Source: Leisingera aquaemixtae
GTDB lineage: Bacteria; Pseudomonadota; Alphaproteobacteria; Rhodobacterales; Rhodobacteraceae
Assembly: GCF_001458395.1 (NCBI RefSeq)
Contig: NZ_CYSR01000029.1
Location: 1-49,712, forward strand
Length of the DNA: 49,712 nt
Direction of reading: 5' to 3'
The notes under the pieces are model-generated. The model was given only the letters and a program-made list of their open reading frames with translations, was not told the origin of the DNA and searched no databases. Positions 15,905 to 25,569 of the stretch are shown here, piece after piece. Every line of letters starts with the position of its first letter. Within the stretch, counting starts at the first letter, position 1. The position numbers were made by a program, and so were the translations under genes.

Positions 15905-15913
15905 GCGCTTACA
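15900..15913. promoter_or_regulatory. LacI-family operator 2
   Basis: TGCAAGCGCTTACA repeats operator 1 with one mismatch. The two centres are exactly 21 bp apart, two helical turns, so two dimers (or one tetramer) would bind the same DNA face. Confidence 0.78.
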
Positions 15914-15976
15914 TGAGCGGATGGCAATGGCTGCGATTTGTGCTAAGACAGGGGCCAATGGAATGGCAGGCATGAT

Positions 15977-17005
15977 ATGGGAAAAACCCGCTCAGCTCCG
16001 ACACTTACCGATGTTGCACGGGAGGCCGGCGTCTCGACCGCGACGGTGTCGCGCTGCCTGAACACGCCGGAACGGGTGATCGAATCGACCCGCCAGCGGG
16101 TCCTGCAGGCGGTCGAATCACTGGGCTATACCCCGAATTTTGCGGCCCGGGTGATGGCGGCCAAGCGCAGCTTTACCATCGGGGCGATCATCCCCACCAT
16201 GGACAATGCGATCTTTGCCCGCGGCCTGCAGGCCTTTCAGGACGAGCTGCGGGAGCGCGGCTATACGCTGCTGGTGTCCAGCTCGGCCTATGATCCGGAG
16301 GCCGAACGCGAGCAGATCCGCACCCTGGTTGCGCGCGGTGCGGACGGGCTGCTGCTGATCGGGCACGCGCGCGACCCGCAGATTTACGAATACCTCGACC
16401 GGCATCAGGTGCCGTCGCTGGTCGCCTGGTCCTATGTGCCGGAGGCCAGGCGGCCCTCGGTCGGGTTCAGCAATGCCTGCGCCATGCGCGCGCTGGCGGA
16501 GAGCGTTCTGGCGGCGGGCCACCGGCGGATTGCGATGATTTCAGGCCTGACGGAGGGCAACGACCGGGCGCTGAGCCGGGTGGAGGGTGTCAGGCAGGCA
16601 TTGCAGGCGGCCGGCCTGGGGGAGGGGGCGTTGACCCTGATCGAAACCCCGTATGAAATCGACAAGGGGGCAGAGGCGTTCCGCCAGCTGATGGCGCTGG
16701 AGCCGCGCCCGACGGTGGTGATGTGCGGCAACGACGTGCTGGCGGCGGGCGCCTTGCGCGAGGCGAAAGGGATGGGCATCGCGGTGCCGGAGCAGGTCTC
16801 CGTCACCGGGTTCGACGACATCGAATTGGCGGCAATTGTCAGCCCGGCGCTGACCACGGTGCATGTTCCGCACCGCGAAATGGGCCGCAAGGCCGCGCGG
16901 GAGCTGGTGGCGATGGTTGAAGGCACATCGGCAGGGCAGCCGGAGTGCATCAGCACGCATGTCGTGACGCGGCAGTCGCTGGCTGCGCCGCCTGACCCGT
17001 CGTGA
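15977..17005 (+). CDS. LacI-family regulator of the DHPS operon
   Basis: A 342-residue LacI/GalR-type regulator. The N-terminal helix-turn-helix with hinge (PTLTDVAREAGVSTATVSRCLNTPERV to about residue 60) is followed by a periplasmic-binding-protein-like effector domain: FTIGAIIPTMDNAIFARGLQAF, GADGLLLIGHARD, HRRIAMISGL and the family ending VSVTGFDDIELAAIVSPALTTVHVPHREMG. It is divergent from the hps operon with two operators between, so it most likely represses that operon (and itself) until a pathway intermediate such as DHPS or sulfolactate binds. The effector is inferred. ATG at 15977 precedes a normal LacI start (MGKTRSAPTLTDVA). A perfect hairpin terminator lies 65 bp downstream. Confidence 0.92.
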   Translation: MGKTRSAPTLTDVAREAGVSTATVSRCLNTPERVIESTRQRVLQAVESLGYTPNFAARVMAAKRSFTIGAIIPTMDNAIFARGLQAFQDELRERGYTLLVSSSAYDPEAEREQIRTLVARGADGLLLIGHARDPQIYEYLDRHQVPSLVAWSYVPEARRPSVGFSNACAMRALAESVLAAGHRRIAMISGLTEGNDRALSRVEGVRQALQAAGLGEGALTLIETPYEIDKGAEAFRQLMALEPRPTVVMCGNDVLAAGALREAKGMGIAVPEQVSVTGFDDIELAAIVSPALTTVHVPHREMGRKAARELVAMVEGTSAGQPECISTHVVTRQSLAAPPDPS

Positions 17006-17070
17006 AAACGGTCAAAATCAGCGGTTGAACAGGATAACCGCGCGCAGCGGGCGCTGTCCGGGCACATGTG

Positions 17071-17099
17071 GACACCGGCAAGCGGGCCTGCCGGTGTCC
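17071..17099. terminator. Terminator hairpin between lacI and dabA (convergent)
   Basis: GACACCGGCA (17071-17080) and TGCCGGTGTC (17090-17099) form a perfect 10-bp stem with a 9-nt loop, followed by CTTTGC on the plus strand. It lies between convergent genes and could serve both directions; the T-run is short. Confidence 0.6.
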
Positions 17100-17128
17100 T
17101 TTGCATGTCTGGGGCTTGCCGCCCGCGC

Positions 17129-19537
17129 TTACTCCGCCGCGATTGCGCGGTTGCCGCGGTCTTCCGGCTGGAACGGCGACCATTCAAGTTCGCCGTCATA
17201 GCGCCAGGCCAGCTTGCCTTCGCTGTCCATCGCAATCAGCGACAGCCAGCGGTTGTCGAACAGCGCCCTGACATTGGCGTGCCGTTTCAGCACATCGGTC
17301 ATCGCCTCGCGCGGGGCTTCGATGATGACGGTCAGGCGCAGCGGGTCATGCTGGAAGCCGTCGCCGTCATGCACCGACTGCCAGGGCAGCCCGGGGCGCA
17401 GGGCGCCGCCGTTGCCTTCCAGCACGCCGATGCCGCCCGCCACATTGTGCAGCAGCTTGTTGCCGCCGCCGAACAGCTCCGGCGCCACGGTGGAGCCGTA
17501 GTACTGCAGACTGATCCAGCTCGCGACCTGCACCGGGGCGGTCATGATCAGCTCCAGCACGCCAAAGCCCGCGTCGGCCTGCCAGTCGTAGTTGTGCAGG
17601 AAGGTGTTGCCGGACAGGTCCGCGCCCTCGGTCCGCTGGCGCGGGGCGGCGATCAGCGCCTGGCAGCCGGCCAGACCCCATTCCGGGCGCAGCTCGGCCC
17701 AGTCGCTGGCCCGGCGGGCGATGTCCGCCTCCCCCTTGGCGCGGGGCAGCCTGGCGGCGCGTTCGCTGCGGGCCAGCCGCCCGGCGCCGTCCAGCCAGCG
17801 CTTCAGCCGGGCGACATCCGCCTTCCACTCCTGCCCCGGCAGATCCTGCTCATACAGTGTGACCGCATCGGTGGTGGTATGGTGCAGCGCCGGCAGGAAC
17901 AGCGTATCGGCGGGGATGCTGATGCCTTCGCCCCGCAGCCCCTCGCGCACCTGGGCGTCATTCAGCAGCCCGGCCAGCAGGCGCGCGTTCACATCGCCGG
18001 CATGGCCGCCGCAGGCGCCGCACTGCAGGGCGCTTTCGTGCGGGTTGTTGATGACGTCAGCGCCGTGGCCTGCCAGCATCACGATCCGCGCGAAATTCTC
18101 TGTCAGGGACATCGCGGCCAGCACGGATTTGGCCATGCCGATGCGGGCGTCCAGGCCGATTGCAGGGTCAAGCTGCGGGGCGGGTTCGGACTTGGCGCCA
18201 GCCGGGCGGCCAAGCGAGTCCCGCAGCAGCTTGCTGACATACAGCGGGCCGGTGGCCTCGACAAAGGCAAAGGAGGAGACCGCCGCCAGTTTGAACCGGC
18301 CCCAGGCGCGCTTGGCCCGCGCCGCATAGCGCCGCTTCCGGTCGATGTCGTCCGCTTCGGCGGCCTGCGAGGTTACACCGGGCTGCAGCAGGACCGGGCC
18401 GCGGATCTCGGTCACGTCCGAACCGGCGGCGCGGTGCGCGCTGGCAAGGCCGAAGAAGCCCGCGAAGCCGATGGTTTCGATCCCGGCGTCCTGGGCTTCC
18501 AGCATCCGGCGGAACACCTCGGAGCGCACGTCGATGCAGAAGGCGGCCTGCACCGCAGGGCGTCCCTCAGTCCGGCGCGGCTGGCGGGAGGCCAGGACAG
18601 TGGAAAGCTTGCGCTGCTGCGCCCGCTCGGCGGCGTCCTGTAGCACCGCGTCGATCACCAGATCCCGGCTGGGGGTCACCGGCATTTCGTGCTGTGCGGC
18701 AACCTCCGACCAACGCTCGGCACTCTCGTCCTTGTAGAGGTGGAACAGCGCCTCGTCGAACACCATCCGGATCGCCAACAGCTCAGCCGCGGTGTTGTCC
18801 GCCTGGCCGTCCAGTTCCGCCTGCCACAGCAGATAGCGGGCATACTGCGCCCAGCCGCCCAGTGTGATCAGCCACCTGTGGTAGGCGGTCTCAGCGGCCT
18901 CGGCCGACACGCCGAGAGTTTCGGAGGCGCGCCCGATTGCCCGCCAGTGGGACCGATTGGTGGCGGCAACAAAGGCGCCAAAGCCCTTGAGGCCGTGGAT
19001 TTCCGGGGTCAGATCGCGGGAGGCGAATTCGCGCCAGGCGCTGAAGGCGCCGCCGGTGCGGTTGGGCTGCCACAGGGCCTGGCCCTGATCAAAATGGCTG
19101 CACGCCCAGGCGCCGATCCGCTCCTCAATCAGGCCCGGCCAGTCGATGCCGGACACATCCGCCGCCAGCTCCGCCACTGTGGGCAGGGCGCGCAGCGGGG
19201 CGCTTTCGGTCCGGAGCGCGGCCTTGACGGTGTCCAGATCCGGCAGGCCAAAGCGGCTTTCGGCACTGGCCAGGGCCGCGCGCAGATCGTCCACTCCGAT
19301 CTCTCCGGCGTCGAATTTGGTCGCCCAATGGGCGCGCTCCGGCGTGATCCGGGCGCCCGCGACGCGCGCCATGCGCGCCGCCGCCACCGCCAAGGGTTCA
19401 CCGGTCTGGCCAAGGAAAGGGTTGACCGCAACGCTGGAGGAGAGCGGGAACAGCGGCGGGACCGCTTTCACCGCCTTGTTCGCCTCGGCGACAAATTCCA
19501 GAAGGGCCGCAGGGTAGGTTTCGTGCTTGGTAAACAT
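17129..19537 (-). CDS. dabA: Inorganic carbon accumulation protein DabA (DUF2309)
   Basis: An 802-residue DUF2309 protein, the usual length of DabA. The four zinc/active-site residues of this distant beta-carbonic anhydrase relative are present: C334 and D336 in FCIDVRSE, H491 in AGHGAD and C506 in LQCGACGGH. The early [11 protein letters not shown] motif and the C-terminal LPWQSVHDG with [13 protein letters not shown] are family hallmarks. With DabB it hydrates CO2 to bicarbonate one-way, driven by a cation gradient, and so accumulates inorganic carbon in the cytoplasm. The start was placed at ATG 19537 ([10 protein letters not shown]), 13 bp after the dabB stop and preceded by GGAGCGAG; an upstream in-frame start would sit inside dabB. 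In a heterotroph it would feed carboxylases such as PEP or acetyl-CoA carboxylase rather than Rubisco (inference). Confidence 0.94.
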   Translation of the reverse strand: MFTKHETYPAALLEFVAEANKAVKAVPPLFPLSSSVAVNPFLGQTGEPLAVAAARMARVAGARITPERAHWATKFDAGEIGVDDLRAALASAESRFGLPDLDTVKAALRTESAPLRALPTVAELAADVSGIDWPGLIEERIGAWACSHFDQGQALWQPNRTGGAFSAWREFASRDLTPEIHGLKGFGAFVAATNRSHWRAIGRASETLGVSAEAAETAYHRWLITLGGWAQYARYLLWQAELDGQADNTAAELLAIRMVFDEALFHLYKDESAERWSEVAAQHEMPVTPSRDLVIDAVLQDAAERAQQRKLSTVLASRQPRRTEGRPAVQAAFCIDVRSEVFRRMLEAQDAGIETIGFAGFFGLASAHRAAGSDVTEIRGPVLLQPGVTSQAAEADDIDRKRRYAARAKRAWGRFKLAAVSSFAFVEATGPLYVSKLLRDSLGRPAGAKSEPAPQLDPAIGLDARIGMAKSVLAAMSLTENFARIVMLAGHGADVINNPHESALQCGACGGHAGDVNARLLAGLLNDAQVREGLRGEGISIPADTLFLPALHHTTTDAVTLYEQDLPGQEWKADVARLKRWLDGAGRLARSERAARLPRAKGEADIARRASDWAELRPEWGLAGCQALIAAPRQRTEGADLSGNTFLHNYDWQADAGFGVLELIMTAPVQVASWISLQYYGSTVAPELFGGGNKLLHNVAGGIGVLEGNGGALRPGLPWQSVHDGDGFQHDPLRLTVIIEAPREAMTDVLKRHANVRALFDNRWLSLIAMDSEGKLAWRYDGELEWSPFQPEDRGNRAIAAE

Positions 19538-19550
19538 GTCTCGCTCCGTT

Positions 19551-21101
19551 TCAGGCGGTTTTCCGGTTCGACCAGCCGTCCAGCAGCCGGTCGAAGATCG
19601 CGTTTGCGTAAAGCCCGCTGGACAGATGCACGCGCAGGCCGGCGGCGGCCGGATGGGTGGCCCAGAGCGGGAAGGTGGCCTGGGCCACGGCGACCGCGCC
19701 AAAGCTGATCAGCGCCAGAACGATCAGCGCCCATTCCAGCGGGCCCGGTGCGGGGGCCGGCGGCAGGGTGCCTGCGGTCATGTGCAGGGCCAGCGATTGC
19801 AGCAGGAAGTAGCTCACCGAGGTTGCCGAGGCATAGATCACGGTGCGGCGGGTCAGCGCGCCGGGGGCCGCATCGGCAAGGCCCTGCGCCAGGATGTAGG
19901 CCACGCCGAAGATCAGGATCACGCCCAAGGCGATGGCCTGCACCGACTTGCCGTCAAAGCCGAAGACCGCCCCGATCAGCCCGTACATCACGATGCCGAT
20001 AGCAAAGGCCTGCAGCACGTTGCGGGCGCTTGGTACCGCGATGGGGCCGGGACGGCGGGTGGCGGCCACATTGCGGACCGCTTCGCCCGCGCTGAGGAAG
20101 GCATGCGCCTTGTACAGCGAATGCGCCACGATGTGCAGCAGCGCCAGCGGGAACAGCGCCAGACCGCACTGCATGACCATAAAGCCCATCTGCGCAATCG
20201 TGGACCACGCCAGCGAGGTCTTGACCGCGGCCTGCGTCAGCATCACCAGCCCGCCGAACAGCGCCGTGAAACCGCCCAGCATCACCAGCAGCGCCATCAC
20301 CCCCGGCGCGGCCAGCATCACATCGGCGAACCGGATCAGCAGGAAGCCGCCCGCATTGATGACGCCCGCATGCAGCAGCGCCGACACCGGGGTGGGGGCC
20401 TCCATCACCTCGGTCAGCCAGCCGTGGGCCGGAAACTGCGCCGAGGCCAGCACTGCCGCCAGGGCGATCAGCATTGCGGCGGCAATCGTCGCCGGGCCCG
20501 CCTGCGCGGCGGCCAGGATGGCGGAGATATCGGTTGTGCCATAGCTCAGCACCAGCAGCAGCACCGCCCCTGCCAGCGCCAGCTCGCTTGCCCGGGCCAC
20601 AACGGCCTTCTTGCGCGCGGCGCGCCGGGCGGTGGTGCGCTCCGGGTAGAACAGGAGCAGCCGGTTCAGCAGCAGGCTGGTTGCCACCCAGGCTGCCAAA
20701 AGCTGGATGAGGTTGCCCGACATCACCAGCAGCAGAACCGCGGCCAGGGTCGCTGACATCCAGCCCGCAAAGGCGCCCTGGCGCGCTTCGCCGTCCATGT
20801 AGGTGGCCGCGTAGCGCATGACGATCCAGCCGATAAAGCTCACCAGCACCAGCATGGTGGCGCTGACCGCATCCAGCCGCACCGAGATCCCAACGCCCCA
20901 CAGGCCGATCAGCGCGGAGGTTCCCGGGCCGTGAAGCAGCAGCAGGACGGCCGAGGCGGCCGCGGCCGCAAAGGCGGCAAGCGCGGCCCACTCGGCCGCC
21001 TTGGGCAGCAGGCCAGGGCGGCGGCCGGGTGTCCGGCGCGCAAAGGCTGCGGCGGCGAGCAGGATGAGCGGGCTTAGAAGTGGCAGAAACAGGTGACTCA
21101 T
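19551..21101 (-). CDS. dabB: Proton/cation-conducting membrane subunit DabB (NuoL/MrpA-like)
   Basis: A 516-residue polytopic protein of the proton-conducting complex I/Mrp family. Recognisable segments are [29 protein letters not shown] (first conserved helices), [36 protein letters not shown] (core helix-loop with the conserved glutamate and lysine/histidine relay) and [45 protein letters not shown] lone NuoL-like gene next to DUF2309 is diagnostic of DabAB. It supplies the ion flux that powers DabA. It is the first gene of the pair, with the LysR regulator divergent 115 bp away. Confidence 0.93.
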   Translation of the reverse strand: MSHLFLPLLSPLILLAAAAFARRTPGRRPGLLPKAAEWAALAAFAAAAASAVLLLLHGPGTSALIGLWGVGISVRLDAVSATMLVLVSFIGWIVMRYAATYMDGEARQGAFAGWMSATLAAVLLLVMSGNLIQLLAAWVATSLLLNRLLLFYPERTTARRAARKKAVVARASELALAGAVLLLVLSYGTTDISAILAAAQAGPATIAAAMLIALAAVLASAQFPAHGWLTEVMEAPTPVSALLHAGVINAGGFLLIRFADVMLAAPGVMALLVMLGGFTALFGGLVMLTQAAVKTSLAWSTIAQMGFMVMQCGLALFPLALLHIVAHSLYKAHAFLSAGEAVRNVAATRRPGPIAVPSARNVLQAFAIGIVMYGLIGAVFGFDGKSVQAIALGVILIFGVAYILAQGLADAAPGALTRRTVIYASATSVSYFLLQSLALHMTAGTLPPAPAPGPLEWALIVLALISFGAVAVAQATFPLWATHPAAAGLRVHLSSGLYANAIFDRLLDGWSNRKTA

Positions 21102-21196
21102 GGTTTAAATTCCTCGGTCTCAGCAGGCGGAATCGCGCTTGATACCGAGATAGGGCAGGTTTCTAGATATAAAAAATTCATTGTTTACTAGGTTTG

Positions 21197-21213
21197 GTTC
21201 TAATAAATAGAAC
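21197..21213. promoter_or_regulatory. LysR-type binding dyad next to lysR start
   Basis: GTTCTA-ATAAA-TAGAAC is a perfect 6+6 dyad with a 5-bp spacer and fits the T-N11-A rule of LysR regulators. It ends 3 bp before the lysR ATG, so binding would also block lysR translation initiation or transcription. The surrounding 115-bp dabB-lysR spacer is unusually AT-rich for this genome. Confidence 0.6.
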
Positions 21214-21216
21214 GGT

Positions 21217-22107
21217 ATGCCGCTGAACTATCACCACCTCCGCTATTTCTGGGCGGTTGCGCATGACGGGAACCTGACCCGGACGGCGCAGCAGCTGAAC
21301 CTGTCGCAATCTGCCCTGTCCGTGCAGATCAAGCAGCTGGAAGAGCGGCTGGGCCATGCGCTGTTTGAGCGCCGCGGGCGGCAATTGCATCTGACCGAGG
21401 CGGGCCGGATCGCCTTGGACCACGCCGATGCGATTTTCGCCGCCGGGCAGGAGCTGGTCGCCACCTTGCAGGAGACAGGCCGCAGCCGTCAGGCGCTGCG
21501 CGTGGGGGCGCTGGCCACCTTGTCCCGCAATTTCCAGATCGGGTTCCTGCGCCCGATCCTGGCGCGGAACGATGTTGAGGTGATCCTGCGCTCCGGCAGC
21601 CCGGCGGAGCTGCTGGAGGGGCTGGGCACGCTCAATCTGGATTTGGTGCTGATGAACCGGGAGCCGCCGGACGACAGCCTGGCGCCTTATGAAACCCATC
21701 AGATTGCCGAACAGGCCGTCAGCATCGTCGGCTCCCCGGAACGGTTCGATCCGGACCGTCCCATCCGCGAGCTGCTGGGCGCGCATCCGTTCATCCTGCC
21801 CACCACCGACAACACCCTGCGCACCGCCTTCGATGCCATGGCCAGCCGGCTGTCGGTGCGCCCGCAGGTGGCCGCAGAGGTGGATGATATGGCGATGATG
21901 CGCCTGCTGGCGCGGGAAAACATCGGTCTGGCCCTGGTGGCGCCGATCGTGGTGCAGGATGAATTGTCGTCGGGGCGGCTGGTGGAAGCCAGGGAGCACC
22001 CGCGGATCAGAGAGACGTTTTACGCCATCACCCTGCGGCGCCGGTTTCCCAACCCGGTTGTGCAGGAGCTGCTGGCAAGCAGTTATGATCCGGCGCCGCT
22101 GACCTGA
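21217..22107 (+). CDS. LysR-family regulator, probable activator of dabAB
   Basis: A 296-residue LysR-type regulator. The winged HTH is at residues 1-60 (NYHHLRYFWAVAHDGNLTRTAQQLNLSQSALSVQIKQLE), followed by a linker helix and the two-lobed effector domain from about residue 90. The MPLNYHHLRYFWAVA opening is typical of the NhaR-like subgroup. It is divergently transcribed from dabBA, the normal arrangement for a LysR regulator and its target, and local CcmR/CbbR-type LysR proteins control other carbon-uptake genes (family knowledge). The ligand is unknown. The spacer dyad adjacent to its start suggests autoregulation. Confidence 0.9.
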   Translation: MPLNYHHLRYFWAVAHDGNLTRTAQQLNLSQSALSVQIKQLEERLGHALFERRGRQLHLTEAGRIALDHADAIFAAGQELVATLQETGRSRQALRVGALATLSRNFQIGFLRPILARNDVEVILRSGSPAELLEGLGTLNLDLVLMNREPPDDSLAPYETHQIAEQAVSIVGSPERFDPDRPIRELLGAHPFILPTTDNTLRTAFDAMASRLSVRPQVAAEVDDMAMMRLLARENIGLALVAPIVVQDELSSGRLVEAREHPRIRETFYAITLRRRFPNPVVQELLASSYDPAPLT

Positions 22108-22253
22108 GCATCTGGCCGCTCAGGGCCGCTGCCAGGGCCGCTGCGTGGATTCGTCACGTTTGAAAAAAGGCTTCACTCTGGCACTTCCCTGCCGGATGCG
22201 GGCACGTGGGGCAACTTGACACTCACCGCCATATTGCCAAGCCGGATCTTTTC

Positions 22254-22269
22254 GTATACCGCGGCATAC
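22254..22269. promoter_or_regulatory. Imperfect 16-bp palindrome upstream of acnB
   Basis: GTATACCGCGGCATAC reads the same on both strands except for one symmetric base pair. It lies 79 bp before the acnB start in a 241-bp spacer after lysR, which also holds a TTGACA at 22216-22221 without a clear matching -10. The shape suits a dimeric repressor; the factor is unknown. Confidence 0.4.
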
Positions 22270-22348
22270 AAACCGCGCTCCCGGGTTCGCAGGCTGCTGC
22301 CGAGGCCCGGGATGCACGCCCTTCTAACGCTTACTCGCCGGGACAGCC

Positions 22349-25141
22349 ATGAGCCTTTACACAGATTACCTGAATGAGATCGAAACCCGCAAAGAGCAGG
22401 GTCTGAACCCCAAGCCCATCGACGATGGCGCGCTGGTTGAAGAGCTGATCGCGCAGATCAGGGACACCGGGAACGCGCACCGCGACGACTCCCTGAACTA
22501 TCTGATCTACAACACTCTTCCCGGCACCACGAGCGCGGCGGGCGTCAAGGCGAAGTTCCTGAAAGAGATCATCCTGGGCCAGGCCGAGGTTCCGGAAATC
22601 TCCACCGGTTTCGCGTTCGAGCTGCTGTCCCACATGAAAGGCGGCCCGTCGGTGGAGGTGCTGCTGGACCTGGCGCTTGGCGAGGATGCCGCGGTGGCGG
22701 GGCAGGCGGCCGAGGTGCTGAAGACGCAGGTCTTCCTGTATGAGGCGGACACCGATCGCCTGAAGCAGGCCTATGCAGCCGGCAGCGGCATCGCCAAGGA
22801 CATTCTGGAAAGCTATGCAAAGGCAGAGTTTTTCACCAAGCTGCCGGATATCGAAGACAAGATCGAAGTCGTCACATATGTCGCTGCCGAGGGTGATATC
22901 TCCACCGATCTGCTGTCGCCGGGCAACCAGGCGCACAGCCGCTCGGACCGCGAGCTGCACGGCAAATGCCTGATCTCCGAAAAGGCGCAGCAGGAAATCG
23001 AGGCGCTGAAACTGCAGCACCCGGGCAAGCGCGTGATGCTGGTCGCCGAAAAGGGCACGATGGGGGTCGGATCCTCCCGCATGTCCGGCGTGAACAACGT
23101 CGCCCTGTGGACCGGCAAGCAGGCCAGCCCCTATGTGCCGTTCGTGAACATCGCGCCGGTTGTTGCGGGCACCAATGGCATCTCCCCCATCTTCCTGACC
23201 ACCGTGGGCGTGACTGGCGGCATCGGGCTGGACCTGAAGAACTGGGTCAAGAAAACGGACACCGATGGCAACCCGATCCTGAACAACGACGGCAACCCGA
23301 TCCTGGAGCAGAAATACTCTGTCGAAACGGGCACCGTGCTTGCCATCGACACCAAGTCTAAAAAGCTCTGCAGTGCTGAAACCGGCGAAGAGCTGGCGGA
23401 TGTCTCCTCTGCCTTCACGCCGCAAAAGGTCGAATTCATGAAGGCCGGCGGCTCCTATGCCATCGTGTTCGGCAAAAAGCTGCAGACCTTTGCAGCCGAG
23501 ACCCTGGGCGTCGAGCCGGTGACGGTCTTTGCGCCCTCCAAAGTGGTGTCGCATGAGGGCCAGGGCCTGACCGCGGTGGAGAAGATCTTTAACAAGAACG
23601 CCGTCGGCGTGGCCGGGGACACGGTGCTGCACGCGGGCTCGGATGCGCGCGTCAAGGTGAACATCGTCGGCTCGCAGGACACCACCGGCCTGATGACCGC
23701 GCAAGAGCTGGAATCGATGGCCGCGACCGTCATTTCGCCGACGGTGGACGGCGCCTATCAGTCCGGCTGCCACACCGCCTCGGTCTGGGATCTGAAGGCC
23801 CAGGCCAACATTCCCAAGCTCATGACATTCATGAACAAGTTCGGCCTGATCACGGCGCGGGACCCGAAGGGCGTCTACCATTCGATGACCGACGTGATCC
23901 ACAAGGTGCTGAACGACCTCACCGTGGATGACTGGGACATCACCATCGGCGGCGACAGCCACACCCGGATGTCCAAGGGCGTGGCCTTTGGGGCCGACTC
24001 CGGCACCGTGGCGCTGGCGCTGGCAACCGGGGAGGCCACCATGCCGATCCCCGAGTCCGTCAAAGTGACGTTCAAGGGCCGCATGAAGGACCACATGGAC
24101 TTCCGCGACGTGGTGCATGCCACCCAGGCGCAGATGCTGCAGCAGCATGGCGACAACGTCTTCCAGGGCCGCGTGATCGAAGTGCACATCGGCACCCTCT
24201 TGGCCGACCAGGCGTTCACCTTCACCGATTGGACCGCGGAGATGAAGGCGAAGGCCTCGATCTGCATCTCCAACGACGAGACGCTGATCGGTTCGCTGGA
24301 ATTGGCAAAGTCGCGCATCCAGGTGATGATCGACAAGGGCATGGACAATGAGGCGGCCACCCTGCAGGGGCTGATCGACAAGGCCGACAAGCGCATCGCC
24401 GAAATCAAGTCCGGCGAAAACCCGGCCCTGGCGCCGGATGATACCGCCAAGTACTTCGCCGAAGTCGTCGTTGACCTCGACGCGATTGACGAGCCGATGA
24501 TTGCGGACCCCGATGTGAACAACGCGGATGTGTCCAAGCGCTACACCCACGACACCATCCGCCCCGTGTCCTATTACGGCGGCGAAAAGAAGGTCGACCT
24601 GGGCTTTGTCGGTTCCTGCATGGTGCATAAGGGCGACATGAAAATCGTCGCGCAGATGCTGAAGAACCTGGAGAAAAAATCCGGCAAGGTCGCGTTCAAC
24701 GCGCCCCTGGTTGTTGCGGCGCCGACCTACAACATCATCGACGAGCTGAAGGAAGAGGGCGACTGGGAAATCCTGCAGCGCTACTCGGGCTTTGAATTCG
24801 ATGACCTGATGCCGAAAAGCGAGGCGCGCACCGAATACGAGAACATCCTGTATCTGGAGCGTCCGGGCTGCAACCTCTGCATGGGCAACCAGGAGAAGGC
24901 CGCCAAGGGCGACACGGTTCTGGCCACCTCCACGCGCCTGTTCCAGGGCCGCGTTGTGGAAGACTCGGCAGACAAGAAGGGCGAGTCGCTGCTGGCCTCG
25001 ACCCCGGTTGTTGTCCTGTCGGCGATCCTGGGCAGAACCCCCAGCATGGACGAGTACAAGTCCGCGGTGGAGGGGATTGACCTGACCAAATTCGCGCCGC
25101 CGCTGGAAAAACCCGCTGGGGCGCGGTCGGTTCATTTCTGA
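22349..25141 (+). CDS. acnB: Bifunctional aconitate hydratase 2 / 2-methylisocitrate dehydratase
   Basis: A 930-residue AcnB with the fold order specific to this form: an N-terminal HEAT-like helical domain (residues 1 to about 160), the swivelling domain 4 moved to the N-terminal side, then the catalytic domains. The [4Fe-4S] ligands are C757 (FVGSCMVHKG) and the pair C841 and C844 (RPGCNLCMGNQ). GGDSHTRMSKGVAFGADSGTVALALATGE carries active-site residues. It isomerises citrate to isocitrate and, in the 2-methylcitrate cycle, rehydrates 2-methylaconitate to 2-methylisocitrate. It is a single-gene unit: a spacer with a palindrome lies before it and a strong hairpin after it. An 8-residue DGNPIL repeat near residue 306-319 is encoded by an 18-bp direct repeat with a 24-bp period. 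Confidence 0.97.
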   Translation: MSLYTDYLNEIETRKEQGLNPKPIDDGALVEELIAQIRDTGNAHRDDSLNYLIYNTLPGTTSAAGVKAKFLKEIILGQAEVPEISTGFAFELLSHMKGGPSVEVLLDLALGEDAAVAGQAAEVLKTQVFLYEADTDRLKQAYAAGSGIAKDILESYAKAEFFTKLPDIEDKIEVVTYVAAEGDISTDLLSPGNQAHSRSDRELHGKCLISEKAQQEIEALKLQHPGKRVMLVAEKGTMGVGSSRMSGVNNVALWTGKQASPYVPFVNIAPVVAGTNGISPIFLTTVGVTGGIGLDLKNWVKKTDTDGNPILNNDGNPILEQKYSVETGTVLAIDTKSKKLCSAETGEELADVSSAFTPQKVEFMKAGGSYAIVFGKKLQTFAAETLGVEPVTVFAPSKVVSHEGQGLTAVEKIFNKNAVGVAGDTVLHAGSDARVKVNIVGSQDTTGLMTAQELESMAATVISPTVDGAYQSGCHTASVWDLKAQANIPKLMTFMNKFGLITARDPKGVYHSMTDVIHKVLNDLTVDDWDITIGGDSHTRMSKGVAFGADSGTVALALATGEATMPIPESVKVTFKGRMKDHMDFRDVVHATQAQMLQQHGDNVFQGRVIEVHIGTLLADQAFTFTDWTAEMKAKASICISNDETLIGSLELAKSRIQVMIDKGMDNEAATLQGLIDKADKRIAEIKSGENPALAPDDTAKYFAEVVVDLDAIDEPMIADPDVNNADVSKRYTHDTIRPVSYYGGEKKVDLGFVGSCMVHKGDMKIVAQMLKNLEKKSGKVAFNAPLVVAAPTYNIIDELKEEGDWEILQRYSGFEFDDLMPKSEARTEYENILYLERPGCNLCMGNQEKAAKGDTVLATSTRLFQGRVVEDSADKKGESLLASTPVVVLSAILGRTPSMDEYKSAVEGIDLTKFAPPLEKPAGARSVHF

Positions 25142-25569
25142 CGCCAGCTGATGCGTCCCGCCGCCGTGCCGCCCCTGCGGGCAAGGGCGCATGGCGGCTG
25201 CAAATCCTGGTGCCGCCGGGCAGGTGCAAAGCCTTGCCCGGCGGCCCGTCAGACCTGGAACCGCCCGGCTGCGGCCTCCGCCCGGGACGGCTGCCAGCGC
25301 CCGTAATTCTGATTATGTTATTTCATTCCTGAAGAACCGCAGGCGCGGCCGTTTTGGGCTACGGCAGGTGCCCGGCCTCCCAGCGGCACCGGCCATAGCG
25401 TATGGCAGGCGCATAAGCAGCCGATATCGTTCACTTTATTACCACATGCGGCGCTGGCTCCTGCCAGCCGGCCCTCACGCCGGGGTGTCAAAAAGTAATA
25501 CACGCTAAACGGTAATTGCTTTTTCACACTCTTCTTATAGGGTGTTAAGGGTCCAACGAGGTACAGCTC
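25142..25569. other. Intergenic spacer acnB-bphP with strong hairpin
   Basis: This 428-bp stretch has no credible gene. GCCGCCGGGCA (25212-25222) and TGCCCGGCGGC (25235-25245) form a perfect 11-bp stem 70 bp after acnB, a likely 3' end or processing structure although no T-run follows. The last 130 bp turn AT-rich (TTTATTACC, AAGTAATACACG, TTCTTATAGGG), fitting a bphP promoter, but no -35/-10 pair with standard spacing stands out. The bphP ribosome site is ACGAGG, nine bases before its ATG. Confidence 0.6.

Noticed and set aside
23264-23305. 18-bp direct repeat (24-bp period) in acnB giving a doubled DGNPIL
   Set aside because: It falls in a surface-loop region where AcnB proteins commonly carry Asp/Gly/Asn-rich repeats of this kind, so I do not treat it as a recent expansion.
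22331-25192. 953-codon minus-strand open frame opposite acnB
   Set aside because: Antisense to a complete AcnB with intact Fe-S cysteines; no domain in the predicted product.
25516-25541. Promoter TTGCTT / TATAGG before bphP
   Set aside because: The spacer is only 14 bp, too short for a standard sigma-70 promoter.
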